In this document: piece by piece, positions 24,257-36,300 of the stretch | Numbering within the stretch: position 1 is the stretch's first letter | How the letters are laid out: each line of letters opens with the position of its first letter | The notes under the pieces: generated by a model | Database searches by the model: none | What the model was told of the DNA's origin: nothing | Seen by the model: the letters and a program-made list of their open reading frames with translations, nothing else | Assembly (NCBI GenBank): GCA_020744425.1 | Contig: JAGMUV010000009.1 | Coordinates: forward strand, 1,798,001 to 1,862,000 | Reading direction: 5' to 3' | Length of the DNA: 64,000 nucleotides | From: Dactylonectria macrodidyma | Taxonomy: Eukaryota > Ascomycota > Sordariomycetes > Hypocreales > Nectriaceae | Program-made: the position numbers and the translations under genes

Positions 24257-26521
24257 CTACTCCTCGTCTGATTCCTCTTGTCCATTTCGGTACCGCATCT
24301 CCAGCACCCACTGCTCATCGAAATCGATTCCCCGACGGATCTTAGTGCCGGCTTTCCTCCATACTGCGCTGCCAAGTCCAATGTCTGCTATGAACAGTCG
24401 CCACTCGTCCTCGTGTGTGCTATTGTTCAGCGCCTCAGGGTCATCGTCACTCGGAGGCGTGACTGCCTCAAGTAGTCCTCGTTTTGGGGCACCCATGGCG
24501 ACCACGTATCGTGGCTTCACAAAGAGGCGCCCTCCATCAATAACTGCGACCTTGCCTGATGTTGGGTCGATGCCTGTGGGAACGTCGACTGCCAGAACAA
24601 ATGCCTCGTTACGGTTCGCCCACTCCATTAGCTCATACACCGTAGCCTGGTCCGCGGTACGCAGTTCCTCAAAAGAAATAGTTAGCCCGAGCAAGGCGTC
24701 CACGATGAGTGAGATCGATACTGGAGAACCAGACACTGAGCTCTTCCTCAGATGCTCAAAGAGTTCTGTTTTGCTTAGAATCTTGCCTCCAAAGTTCCGA
24801 TATAGCTGGATTTGTTGTCGAAGGTCCTCCAGTAGATCCCGCTCTCGCTCAATCCCTACTAGGCACAACAGGACGTTGACGTTCTTGTTCCGCAGATGGC
24901 GACCCGCAGCCATGGCCCGGATACCGGACTTGTTGTTACCGGCCAGGATTATTACCGCTGGGTTGCTAAGGAGCGCGCTCGCCGAGGGAGTAGCGCCTGC
25001 AAGTCCAAATCGAACTTTGATGGCGGGCTCTGATAATGCGGTAAATACGACTTGGGCGATGCCTCGACCTGCGTTCTCCGCCATGAGATCTTCTGTCAGA
25101 CCAACCTCGTTGGCAGCAATATTCTCGAGATTTAGCATTTGAAGCGCAGAGACGGTCTCCAGTCGCCGGTTCGACGACACAAAGTATAGGCCAGGCTGGC
25201 GACCTTGCTGCTTTCTGCTGTCAGTACTGCGCGACTCTGGCCTGGAGATAGACCATCGAGAACGATGACTGGAACGTACGCCAGAGTTGACTCGGCTCAG
25301 CGGCAGACCTCCAGGCACGGCAACTGCACTAGCCTTGCGTGACTGGGATCGCCGAGAAGGGCCAGACTTGCTATCGGCTCTCCGGTTGCTTTGGCTGCTT
25401 CGCAAGTCTCGGCCCATCAGTCTCTCCGCCTCATTTAACCCATCGTCCGCCTCGCTGTTCCAAAAGTCGGCGTTTTTGCCGACCGCTGATGGTAAATCTA
25501 GCACATTCTCCGTATAATGTAGGTTCTTTCCTCCAGCGGTCCCTGGCTTAGGTCGGCGGTTATGCGATACTAGGCGGCTTGCGTCGTCAATTTGATCCTC
25601 TCTTCTCATCTGGTCAAAGATGGTGCGTTTGTCAAACTTGGCCAGGTTGTTCTCGAAGTCGAATTCGCCCATCTCCTCTGTGACATCCTCCGACGCCCAC
25701 CCGTTGTCAGCACCCCCCTTGCGTCCTTTGCTATTCTTCTTTAACGAATTGAATGGTTGGAACGAAGCAGTGCTTTGCAGAATTGGTGTTTGCCTCCAAC
25801 CCTTGCCACGGCCGCCTTCGACAAGGGGCGAGCCTTCAACTACTCGCCCATCGTCATCAGGACGCTGGCCCTTTCCTTGCTTCGATTGCCGTGGACGTCG
25901 CTTCTTCTTTTGAGATGGGGTTTCCAGTAGCTCAGGAGCTTGACCATTGCCCAGTTCAGGCATTGAACTTTGAATAGCGAGGGTGCTCAACGGACTCGTG
26001 ATGTCGAAATCAGGAGTAGGCTTCACCGGGGTATCTGCGGAATGAACGGACGACACTGCACCGGGTAAGGGTGCATGCATCTCAGCCATTCCACTATCAA
26101 CAGAGATCGCTTTAGCATCAGGAGCTGATGGTGTCCCGGATGTTGGTCGTCGTCCTAGGCTGAGAATCGCTGGGTCAACAAACGCAGGCTGAGAAGGCGG
26201 CTGCGAGTGCACAGGCGTAGCGACGGGCTCAGTTGAAGGCGGGGCATTCGTGACTTGCGCATCCTCCGTTTTGATCTCTGAGAGATCCGCGATATTGTTG
26301 GCATCAATCCTCATCTGAGGGTGCCATTGCTTTGTTCCAGAAACGAAAACTACAACATGAGTATTAGTGAAGCCCCTCAGTCAGATTGTTAGGGGATATG
26401 CACCATTCGTCAGAGTCAGGCAACTGCCAGCCTCAACATCTCTGACTGTGCCCGTGATGTGGAACGCGGGGGGTTCCCTCAGCACCACCCGCATATGCAA
26501 GCCGATGAATTGACTCGCCAT
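24257..26521 (-). CDS. EDC3: Enhancer of mRNA decapping Edc3 (Lsm-FDF-YjeF_N)
   Basis: Scaffold of cytoplasmic P-bodies that binds Dcp2 and the helicase Dhh1 and stimulates mRNA decapping. Two exons, 26521-26404 and 26349-24257, encode 736 residues; the 54-bp intron splits a Val codon and restores an Lsm-like N-terminus (residues 1-75) ending in VKxDANNIADL-like sequence. The donor is GTGCAT, weaker than usual, but frame and homology require it, and an ACTAAT branch site is present. The middle is disordered and Pro/Ser-rich. The FDF motif region (ENNLAKFDKRTIFDQM) lies near residues 265-300; this segment in yeast binds Dhh1. The C-terminal YjeF_N domain (about 440-720) has the glycine-rich loop GNNKSGIRAMAAG and VDVPTGIDPTSG; in Edc3 this domain mediates dimerisation. 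Confidence 0.92.
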
Positions 26522-27817
26522 ATTGAGTGGTAGCTTCAAGTGCGTAGGTCAAGTTTATTGATGATGATGCTCCCTTTTCCCAAGCGACAGCCCCAATCTC
26601 CGGTGATTATTACTCCCCAATGCCTCACCAAGGCTCGAGAGTGGCGACCTAACGACTGAACCACGAACGCACGCGTCGAGAATTGCAAGCGCTTTGAAGT
26701 CTATGTGCGTATGTGTCGAGGGGGCTCGTGAACGTGCGGCCGATCGACGACCTGAGTGTTCGACGTGGAGGAGATTCTTGAGCGTGGACTGGAGCAGCGA
26801 ATGGACACCCGGCGGTAGACCGACACGGAACCAGGGCCGTGCGAGGCTATGGCTGGAGTAAAGGGATAAATATCACTGGGGAACAAGTTCGTGCTATCGG
26901 AAGGCGTTTCTCAAGGGTGCTGGTCGAATGGCTGTGACGTATTGTGGGAGATGGGGTTTGTAAGGTCGGATTCCCACACAGAAGCTTGCCCCATACCCGA
27001 CTGGAGCGAGTCTCCCACCACGCCAACCTTTTTCTTATCGATAAGACTGGTTCGGCCGTATTTGGTCGTCTGACCTCGACGTGTCAGGATTGCAAAGGGA
27101 GAACCTTGCTTTGGCGCATGAAATGCAGCTTGAGTTCAAGGCTATAGCGGCGAATTTCAACTTCTAACATGTCGCAAGAGATTATATTTCGCAGGCCGGG
27201 TGAATACATCGACAACTTTGCTCGCCAATCACTGGGCTTGGCACTAACATTTCATATAGAATATCGTTGTGAGTGATATATGCACATAGACGAGGTTCCT
27301 CTCCACCATACACGGTGTCGGTTCCAGGTCGGGGGTTTAAACGAAACTTACTGGTCCGGCCCTGAAGACTTGAGGCCCCTATTTGTAGTCTAACAAGCTC
27401 TTTACGCGAATCCGTATATAATTTCCCGCCTATGTAGCTCCTAGAGCTGTTAGGTTTGCTATTAAATCGCCGTAGTCTGCTCTGTACATTTAGTCATTGG
27501 CCAAGTATCTAGGGGCCTTGGCGTCTCAACACGAGGCACACGCCCTCAGCGGTTGGTCACCAACAAAAATCTCCGGCTTTGGACGTTTGAGTGGATTTGA
27601 TGCATCTCGCGTCTCCTTCTCGGGCGCACCCGAGATCGAATGTCTAGTGCCTGTCGGTTACCTCATCGACTTCCAGTTCCGGCCTCCGTGCTCAGAGGTA
27701 GCTTCAACGCCTACGCCTTGATTGCCATATTCCTACCACCCATGTAAGCCCAAGAAAATATGTATGTACCAGTCGACATCAAATCTATATCCGACCTTTC
27801 GCCTGGACAGGTTTTTC
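26522..27817. other. Intergenic: EDC3 promoter and PIF1 3' flank
   Basis: About 1.3 kb without a supportable gene. The right-hand end of the interval, next to 26522, is EDC3 promoter/leader on the minus strand; the other end is PIF1 3' UTR. A 74-codon frame at 27497-27721 has balanced composition but no start context or motif I recognise. Confidence 0.45.
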
Positions 27818-30495
27818 TCAGTATCCGTATGACGCCATTGCCTCCTCGTCATCGTCCAAATTGACGACTTCGGGACTTCGCGTCCGTGGTACCTCCCTCC
27901 TCGGCGGCTCCCTTTTTGGAGCCTCGGTCTTTGTAACCTCCCTTTTTGGAACCTCCTTTTTTGCAGCTGGAGCCCCAATCCGGTTCGTAAGGAAGTCGTT
28001 GATAGAACCAATCTTTCTGCCATTGGCCTCCTCTGCGCTGTACAACTTGTTATAGAAATCAACGACCCGAGGATGAGCCTGAACTTTCCACTTGTCGAAG
28101 CCTAGAACCTGTAGACCTTGCTGAGTTGTGGCTCGACTGAGTGCCACATACGCCTGTCCTTTTTCGAACACACGTCCGAGGTTGACCTTCACTCTTTCCA
28201 AAGTCTGACCCTGGGCCTTGTGAATGGACAGAGCCCATGCCAAGATTAAGGGTAGCTGTGTCCGCTTTGCTTGGACTTCTCCATTCGGGAGCTCCACCTT
28301 CCAGTCCTCAGGTTGGCAGAGGATGACACGCTGCGTGCCATGGGTCGTCATGAATTGCACAACAGGAAACTTGGCGCCAGACTTTGCGGGCTTCGAATCT
28401 CCATCGTAGCCGAACGCCTTCAGCTTCCTTTTCGCCTTGGACATTGAATCTTCCTCAAAGTCATCTGTGCCCATGTCAAAGGTCTTCTCGTCCGAAAACC
28501 CAATGACTTTGCCCAAAGACCCATTCACCAAAGATTCATCTAGGTTTTTGATGAGCATGACTTGAGCGTTGAGTTTTAATTCAATGCTTTTGGGAGCCAT
28601 CATATTCGACAACAGCTTTTCCCGAATCGCTGGGTCGCCGGAGTCGGCGGCCTCGTACCGTCGCACAACTCCCGGGAGATCTCTCAGTCGTCGCTCGTTA
28701 GAACCCTCCACCTCGGCCCGAGTTGAGAACAACTCAGCCATGCCTAAGCCGTCGCTAAATTCTAGCGGTCTTGATAGAGCTTTGAAAGCGCGAACAGTAT
28801 CTTCGCTGATTTTTCCCAGACGCATTTCGTTCAGCATCTTTGCAAACTGAGGATCTCGCTGTCGAAAGACTTGTGTAAGTCCGATGGTGTGGTCGATTGA
28901 CGTAGGCCATGTTGCAGCGTCAAATGCAAACTTGGTCTCACGTTTCGCCCCCGCATCGGGGACTGGTGGAAGTTGGAAAAAGTCACCAGTAATGACAATT
29001 TGAATTCCACCCCAGGGTCTGCCATCGTTTCGAATAGTCCTGCCGATCTTGTCCAGCTTGTCAAATAGAGCGCCGTCTACCATTGAAACTTCATCGATGA
29101 TGAGAACCTTGGTCTTCAACCAGCGGTTCTTGGCCTTGAGATTTCGCCGGATCTTTTTGATCAAAACTGGAGCCTCTTCCTTTCCGAGACCGATACCTGA
29201 CGAGAGGGTTAGCTAAGGGACAATGAAGCACAATACCGCAGCAAGTTACCTGAAAAGCTATGGAGAGTGATTCCTCCGATATTGCACGCAGCAAGGCCAG
29301 TTGACGCCGTGACAGCAACTCTCTCCGGATCCTTGGCATACTTGTTCTTTAATTCACTGATGATGGCCCTCATCAGAACAGATTTTCCGGTACCAGCCGG
29401 ACCAGTAAAGAATACGCTTCTACCCTGGTCGACAACCATGCTCATGACATGCCTCTGTTCGTCACTGAGAGAAATGGGAGCGTATGCCATCTTAGACTTA
29501 GTAGCTTGCCGGGTTTCCCCTAACGGAGAATCGAGTTCTTGCTCAGCCTCATCCTCTTTCTGTTGCCGTTGATGCTTCAACTGCTTCTTCTGTTCCTTCA
29601 AAGCACTGGCACTTGCGTCGAATATAGAGACCTTTTGCTGGCGAACAGGGGTCTGCATTGTTGGGCCTTGATCCTCATCGTCAGGATCATCTTGTCGAAA
29701 GCTGGCTGGAAGCACTCGGCGTTTCGCCTTCTTTGGAACGTGAGAGTCAATTGGATCCTGATCCTCCGAGGGTACGCGCTTCAAGGACGTCTCTGTGTCG
29801 TTCTCTAGTATGGTGTTCTGTGCAGTTGGATGCAAGAAATGGTGTGCGGGGGATGAAGACCAGGGAATATTGACCTCGCTTTGGGTAGATCTGAGTGGCG
29901 GAGGCATGCTATTGAAGGAAATGGGCTTGGAGGCAGGCATAGAGGGAAGATTCGGAAGAGCGATGGGGGCTTCATAATCGAGGTCAAGGTTGTCGTCATC
30001 ACTGAAGTCGTCCTCAGCGAAAAAGACTGCTTCTTTGGCCTTGGCAAAGGCGTCGGGTTTGGTGAGGTCAATAACCTTGGGTTCCTGCCTAATTGTGTGT
30101 GGTGCACTATAAAGAGAGGCTAAACGGCCCGTGGCCGTCGGCGGCAGTTTGACGGTAGAGGGGGTCGCATTCGTGGATCGGGCATTGTGAAGATTCGATA
30201 ATGGTTGAGGGGTCCTCGCCGACGCTGGGCCAAAGCCTGGCTTCTTGAGCTGGTCACGGATGTCGGCATTTGAAGAGCTGGGGCTACTCGACGGGAAGAG
30301 CTGTTTAGCTAATGTTTTCGGGTGGGCAGGTGTATTGGCATCGTAGGCCTCTTTCGCCTTGGCTAGCATGGTGTCGAGGCGATTGGAGACTGATGGGCCA
30401 AGGGTGTGAACATGAGCCAGGTGGACAGTAGGCCCGAGAAAGTGACCACAGGTCGGCGAGGATCGAATCAAGAAACGGGCAATGCCGACCGTCAT
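27818..30495 (-). CDS. PIF1: PIF1-family 5'-to-3' DNA helicase
   Basis: Superfamily 1B helicase acting on telomeres, G-quadruplexes and mitochondrial DNA. Two exons (30495-29250 and 29196-27818) joined over a 53-bp intron give 874 residues; the splice rejoins [17 protein letters not shown], a Pif1 hallmark. Walker A GPAGTGKS is at about residues 364-371, Walker B LIIDEVSM near 445-452. The C-terminal motifs HKAQGQTL and VALSRATT (motif VI) are intact. Residues 1-360 are disordered, with acidic patches. The first 42 residues are rich in Arg/His/Ser with almost no acids, like a mitochondrial presequence, and a second ATG at 30369 (Met43) could start a nuclear form, as in budding yeast PIF1. Only one Pif1 homologue is seen in this window. 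Confidence 0.94.
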
Positions 30496-31177
30496 AAACT
30501 AGGCCGTGACGAGGTTATCACGGGAGTTGTGTGCGATGTGGTAACAGATGGCGAAGCGGGATGCTAGGGAGGGGACGCCTGCTGAAGGTACCACAAGCTC
30601 TAGGTCAGCACCTCACTGGTAACTAATCCCAGGCTGTGTCGACAAACAGGGCCCCGAAGTCGACCTCTGAATGGCTGCAGAACGCGTCGGGGCGTTTGAA
30701 ATGGATTTCTCCGAATGGTTGGCTTGGGGAGGTCAATCAAAAAGTTGACGCGTTGTGGTCGCGACTTGCGACAGGGCCCCCTCAGTGCCGTTGTCGCTGA
30801 ATCACCTGACTTGATGGCCCACAAAAACCAGATGAAGCTCAACGTATCGCAGCCTGTGTCTGGAAAGAGCAGTTTGACTTCTTCATCAGCAAGTGAATCT
30901 TTTAATCCTGGTCATGATGTTTCATTATTGTGTTCTGTTTCTTGTACAGTACTGTGCATCCTCTTTAAGAAAAATACTGGTCCAATGAATACCATCCTTC
31001 ATAACTCCATTTCCAATCCCCGTTGTTTCAGTCCATCCCAAGTTTCAAAGTACATGTCAAATTGTCGTACAGCGAAAGGTATTTCATGTCTTGTGTCAAA
31101 CAATTCATCATAGAGAAGCATCCCGTGACTTTCTCTTCATCCTCGTACTCCTCCTGCTTCCTTCCAGTTCGTCGAAT
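30496..31177. other. PIF1 promoter and 3' flank of the next gene
   Basis: A 680-bp spacer between two minus-strand genes. It should hold the PIF1 promoter and leader next to 30496 and the 3' UTR of the orphan gene on the other side. It is AT-richer than its surroundings between 30880 and 31120, as fungal 3' UTRs often are. No gene seen. Confidence 0.45.
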
Positions 31178-33352
31178 TCAGTATCCTCTCTGAATATCTC
31201 GTCTCCCTTGAGTTTGGAGGGAGTGGGCAGCCTCTCTACACAGATCTGGTTCTCTCCGACGCCTGTATTCGGGAGCATCGCGGTCCAACCAGCGTGGCTC
31301 GCGCTCTCTCAGAATCGATTCATCACCAGACCTGTCACGGAGCCTATTAGGTAACAAAACCCGTCGTCTGGGTTCTTCCCGAAGGCGCTCTGATCTCTCG
31401 TCATCCCGACGAAACTCATCATCACGATAAGCAGCGTCAAGGCGCAATCTCTCCAGGCGGTCTTCGATACGTCCCATACTGTCCTGGAACAATTCCTGTC
31501 GTGCCTCAGATGGGTCCACAAGACGGATGCCTCCTCGCTTTTGATGAATACGAAGCGGCAGCAACGTAGTTCGTGGCTTGTAAGAGGGATCTTCGTCACG
31601 AAAGCTAGGCCTTCGGTCTCGTCCGAATGCTTCGTCTTCACGACGAAAGGGGCGTCGGTCTTGTCTATATGTCTCATCCTCATGGAAGCTAGGCCTTCGA
31701 TCCCGGCCAAATGCTTCATCATCACGATGAACAGGCCGTCGGTCTTGTCTGAATGGCTCGTCCTCATGGATCACCGGGCGTCGGTCTTGCCTGAGTGTGG
31801 ATGCCATGCCCATGGGGACGAACTGATGTGAGGGCAAAGGGACTTGCTCAGAGAGTGTGAACTTGGGAGGATAGCTGTCAAGAATGTAATCCTCGTCGTG
31901 CATGGGGTGTTGGCGAGTCGCGGGAACACCAAAGTGCTCAGGAAACGTGTTTCGCTGAACAGGAGTTGGGCTCCGTCCCCGGACGCGCTTTGGAGCGTCT
32001 GGGAGAGACCCAAGGGAAGATTGAGGAGTGCTGTCAGTCGAAGTACTCGAAGTAGAGTCTGCGGAGCCAAAGGAACTGTTGGAGCTTCGACTAGAATCAT
32101 GATAAGGCTTGACATTCTTGCCAATTGTGATGACTTGAACGCTTGGTTTCATTGGGTTGGACTTCTGATTGCCGTCATTGCCACCGGTACCTGGCTTCTT
32201 GACCTGGACAAGAGGCTTGGCGGGCATACCGGGTTTTGGCGCATTGTTCTGAACGTTCTGTTTTGGCTGGTTGTTCTGCGGGTGCTGTTTTGGTTGGTTG
32301 TTCTGTGGGTTCTGCGTTGGCTGGTTGTTCTGTGGGCTCTGCTTTGGTTGGCTGTTCTGAGGATTCGGCTTCGATTGCATGACTTGGACACCAGCAGGAG
32401 GCCCAGGATTTGGGGGAGGTCCTGTGTTGGCCGGGTGCATTGGGAACTGGGCTGGGCCAACCATTGGATGAGCAGCGGGTTGGAAGGTAACTGGCATCTG
32501 CTGCTGAGGAGGAGGAACCATTCTCATCTGCTGCTCTCTCTCATGCTCTTCTAGCATCCTGAGACTGCTAATCTCAGGAACAGGAGTCCTCTTGAAGTAT
32601 GCCGTGATGGAGACTCGCTCAAACTTGGGCTTGGACTTGGACTTTTTTGAGTGAGTGGTGACATACTTCCTTTCCTTTCTGTCTCTCTTATCTTTCTTAC
32701 TGTTCTTGTCGATGTACTGAAGCTCTCGGCTATCGAGCTTCCGAAGTTTCGACTCAAACTGGACTAGTTTGTAACAGTATCGGTTGTCTGGGTCGGTTTG
32801 AGACAGTCTCTCTTGGGTACACTCTAACTGGCGCTGGATAGGGAGGGTGCAGGCAGCCTTCTTCTTGGCTACAGACTTGGTGTTTCTATCGAGGACGTGG
32901 ACCTGGCGTCTGATTTCCTGCTGCGAGATGTCGGTCTGTGTGATGCGTCGGACTCTCTCCCAGGTTGGTGTCAAGTGATAACCCTCATCGTCAACGTCGT
33001 ATGGGTTGTCTGACTTCTCGAGCCGAACGACGACGTACGAGGACAGATGTTCGCGGGCATCGGCCTCGGTGAACCGCTCACTTCGTATGTCAGAGATCTC
33101 GATGGTGTTTCTTGGTTGCAAATCCCGGGGGACGATATGTTGGGGAGGGGGAGGGAAATTTGGCGGCGCTCCCGGGTGCATCATGGGCTGGTTTTGATGT
33201 TGCATGTTTGGATGCATCCCTTGATGCATGTCTGAGGGCATGGGTCTATTGTTGGCAGGGTGCATTGCAGGCCCTGGTTGCCCCTGGGGCGGCCGAGGCG
33301 GACCGTCCCTAGGGGGGAATTGGATGACACCGGGGGGGATTTCTCCGGACAT
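31178..33352 (-). CDS. Hypothetical charged protein with two tandem repeat arrays
   Basis: I do not recognise this protein. It is an intronless frame of 724 residues from the ATG at 33352; an in-frame ATG at 33403 would add 17. Residues 1-85 are Pro/Met/His/Gln-rich and disordered. Residues 90-250 have ordinary composition, predicted helical and charged (EADAREHLSSYVVVRLEK, TWERVRRITQTDISQQEI), ending in a Lys-rich patch (KKDKRDRKERK) that may serve as a nuclear signal. Residues 331-375 are five 9-residue units like PQNNQPKQN. Residues 520-589 are five 14-residue units of the type FGRDRRPSFHEDET. The C-terminus is Arg/Glu-rich, like SR- or RD-type RNA-binding proteins. The long open frame and conserved-looking central block support a real gene; an RNA-related nuclear role is only a guess from composition. 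Confidence 0.75.
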   Translation of the reverse strand: MSGEIPPGVIQFPPRDGPPRPPQGQPGPAMHPANNRPMPSDMHQGMHPNMQHQNQPMMHPGAPPNFPPPPQHIVPRDLQPRNTIEISDIRSERFTEADAREHLSSYVVVRLEKSDNPYDVDDEGYHLTPTWERVRRITQTDISQQEIRRQVHVLDRNTKSVAKKKAACTLPIQRQLECTQERLSQTDPDNRYCYKLVQFESKLRKLDSRELQYIDKNSKKDKRDRKERKYVTTHSKKSKSKPKFERVSITAYFKRTPVPEISSLRMLEEHEREQQMRMVPPPQQQMPVTFQPAAHPMVGPAQFPMHPANTGPPPNPGPPAGVQVMQSKPNPQNSQPKQSPQNNQPTQNPQNNQPKQHPQNNQPKQNVQNNAPKPGMPAKPLVQVKKPGTGGNDGNQKSNPMKPSVQVITIGKNVKPYHDSSRSSNSSFGSADSTSSTSTDSTPQSSLGSLPDAPKRVRGRSPTPVQRNTFPEHFGVPATRQHPMHDEDYILDSYPPKFTLSEQVPLPSHQFVPMGMASTLRQDRRPVIHEDEPFRQDRRPVHRDDEAFGRDRRPSFHEDETYRQDRRPFRREDEAFGRDRRPSFRDEDPSYKPRTTLLPLRIHQKRGGIRLVDPSEARQELFQDSMGRIEDRLERLRLDAAYRDDEFRRDDERSERLREEPRRRVLLPNRLRDRSGDESILREREPRWLDRDAPEYRRRREPDLCREAAHSLQTQGRRDIQRGY
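31586..31795 (-). repeat. 42-bp coding minisatellite, five copies
   Basis: Five tandem 42-bp units encode 14-residue repeats alternating RQDRRP and GRDRRP followed by an acidic HEDE/RDDE tail. Unit length is exact across all five copies, so the frame is kept. Confidence 0.85.
32228..32362 (-). repeat. 27-bp coding minisatellite, five copies
   Basis: Five tandem 27-bp units encode nine-residue repeats of the form PQNNQPKQN, with divergence at both edges. Together with the 42-bp array it lies in the same orphan gene. Confidence 0.85.
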
Positions 33353-36300
33353 GTTGGATTTGCCTTGTGTACTTTGGAGTTGAAAAGGTGATCTACTGAT
33401 CAATTCTTCAAGTCCAAGGAGGCTGGGGGAATAGGGCGAGATATAGTTGTCTGGTCAAGCAGGCCAAACAATGTGACGGCTGAGAAGGCGACGACTAGCA
33501 CGGCATGCAAACACACGCGGCCGATGGCCAAGGAGCCCGGTTTCGACGACGCTGAACCAAACAACAAAAGTGAGGCTGTCCCGTCTGGGGAGGTGTGTGT
33601 CCCTAATCAAGATGGTGGTGGGGAGCAGTTATCGTCCAAAACGAGGCAACCCTTGGTGAGGGGTACTCCAAGTTCGGTGAGGGTGTGTTGACCGTGGACT
33701 AGGACGCTTACAAGCTACGGCGAAAGTGCAGTTGAGCTTATGCCGAAAAGGGGGGGCGAGAGCGGAATTGAACTTGGTCTGAGAGGGCGGGAAAGTATTA
33801 GAGTTGCGAAGGTGAGTGTTAATGTTTTGACATGTGCGATGGGTGTCCAGACGATTTATCAACTCCGTCGAGTTCGCCCTTGAGTCTTCGACTCTCCAAT
33901 CGACTTCCTGACTGACTTACACGGCATCGTTGGGTATCAATTGGGATCTGGCTTTTTCAACCCGACTTTGCGATCCAATCCAGCTGTAACAACAGACAGC
34001 AGACAGTGAAAAGCAGAATGCAGATAGCAGACGAGTCAACCAACGCCTCGGGCGTATCCGAGTAAGCTACAGCTCCGGCAGTGCGAGTCCAAAACATCAG
34101 ATGATCGGCATAGTCTCCTGGCGGAGTGGTTCGCAATTCCTCGACTCTAGTCGATGAGGCAGCCGAGCGTCCAGCTTGCCAGCCCAGTGACTGTGGCCAC
34201 CCTGCTTGTTTTAGCTGGAGGCTGCCAGCTCATATCGACACCCTCTTCTGGGTACGGTGTGTTTGTATATCCAGTTCCCCCATCCCAGCGCCCGGCTATC
34301 AACACCGGCTATTTCGCGACGAACTCGTTGGCTGGGACGCGGAATATCTCCAAATGGACGGCTGGGCGACCCGGATGTAACTGTCCGACGACGCATCATC
34401 TAAATGCCCCAATCAACCACCTGCTAAGAGTCACTGAAGCCCTAATCTGGAAATTGGTCAACATTGGATGGCATCAACTGACCATTTACGAGACCGGGCG
34501 TCGCTGGGATGCCTCGCCCGGGCGCTGGATGACTGCCGAAGAGGCGGAGTTGGTCGACTATCCTGCGACGAATCCTTCAAACGCTGCGGCTGAGAGGGTC
34601 ATTACGTGGATAGGTGAATCACGCGAATAGATGCTACGTAACCAAGCTTTGTCATGCATAACATCCGAGGCATGACGACGCATTATAGAGACGGAGAGAC
34701 GGACTGCATGTCCTTTGGTTGAATCGCGAATCGCCGTGGCGTTTTGTCTTTGAAATGCTCCGGGCTTGAAAGAAGACGGCATTTGCCACCATTTGGGTGC
34801 TATACCGGGTATCCTGTCGATTAATTACACGCCTGACAATCGATTACACGCCTGGCAGTTCATCAGGCCAGGGCAGAAATCGATTCGTGGTGCCTAATGT
34901 GCTAACACAGCATGAGTCGTACCAGAAAGGCAGACATAAGTCGTACTCGACAAAGACCATACCAGAGTAACGAGACACAGGTCACGCAGACACAGGCTGT
35001 AACGAGGGATATGCTGAATCCTGAAAGCCACCCTCTCAGGCTCCCTCTCCGACTTAACAAGGCCCACCTGGAGCCTCCTCGCCCGATCCCTTCGCCTGGT
35101 AAATTTGATGGACGAACCATCCGTTCGCCGACATATCCAGGTGCATATGCAACGCACCGACGATACGACGGTACAGAGGAGAAAAACCTGTTTAACCAGG
35201 CCAAGCCGGGCTGGATGGAACATGTTACATGGAGCGGACTCAACCCTAGGTACAGTAGTCCCAAGAACGGGACTCTGGGTGTTCTACTGCGCGACTCCTA
35301 GTGGACAATCGGCTGCATATCTAGAGCTGCATACATGTACGTCCTACTGGCTTGCTGCAAGTCAATCAGTCAGCCGTCAGTGCTTCGCAAGTAATTTCAT
35401 CAATTCGCCCGATCCCCTGTAGCCTTTGTTGGTCCGATTTCATCCCAGAGGTGCATTTGCATTGCAGCTGTCCACTTGAGTTGCAGCTTGCCTGGCCCCG
35501 ACAGTGGGACCCTGCTCCTGTAACCAGCCCTGTGACCCACCAGCGACGCCCCCCATACTTTAGGCAGAGATGATACGCCCGGCGAGAGTACAGTGGGGAG
35601 CGTGTACCCTTGTTCCACTGAGCTTGTAGGGGGTTTTCAGGGTCTTCATTCCCTAATTAGGCCCCGAGGGGAGTTTACAAGGCATATTTACAGCGGGTAG
35701 CACAGTGCATCACCTGAGTGTGTGTCACAGCTCCCCAAAAGTCGACAGGGATTGATTCATAGATCATTCATCGATTGAAACCGCACCATCCCAATCCTCA
35801 CTCCATTACTGCAATCTGTGGTCAGCTTTCGCCCGGCCAAGCTGCACGAAATGCTTTATGCTTTCAACCCTATTTTTATTTAATGCAGCCTCTTGGTGTG
35901 GCTGCATCTAAGCTGCAGTGCTGTGACGCGATGCCTCAAAACGAGGCGGAAGATGCACCAACTTCTTGGGGCACACCACCCACTTCTCACAGTACCTACC
36001 TAGGTAACCAATGGCACAAGGTCTCGGGGGAGGCATCTGGTGCAATCAGATATCCGTGTCTGCCAACTCTTTGTCTGGTCACCAAGATATTGCTCCAATG
36101 AACACCGACTGTCATATGATGATTCATCAACAGAAACTACATACAAGCTATTATGTACTTCGTCGCTTCGTACAAAGTGCAGCCTTTACCGCCTCGTGTT
36201 CTGTCCTCGGAAGCCTCATTGTCTCACCTGCGAGCGGCTGCCTCGTCTGCGGTGCCGTGCTGACCTCCTCTGTACTCCCACATTCGGCCGCGTCAAGCGA

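Noticed and set aside
31844..32554. 236-codon plus-strand frame with repeated Trp/Leu/Val
   Set aside because: It is the complement of the PQNNQPKQ repeat in the orphan gene; the repeat explains its length and hydrophobic look.
34119..34129. tRNA A-box-like word TGGCGGAGTGG
   Set aside because: No B box (GGTTCGANTCC) follows within tRNA distance and no cloverleaf can be folded.
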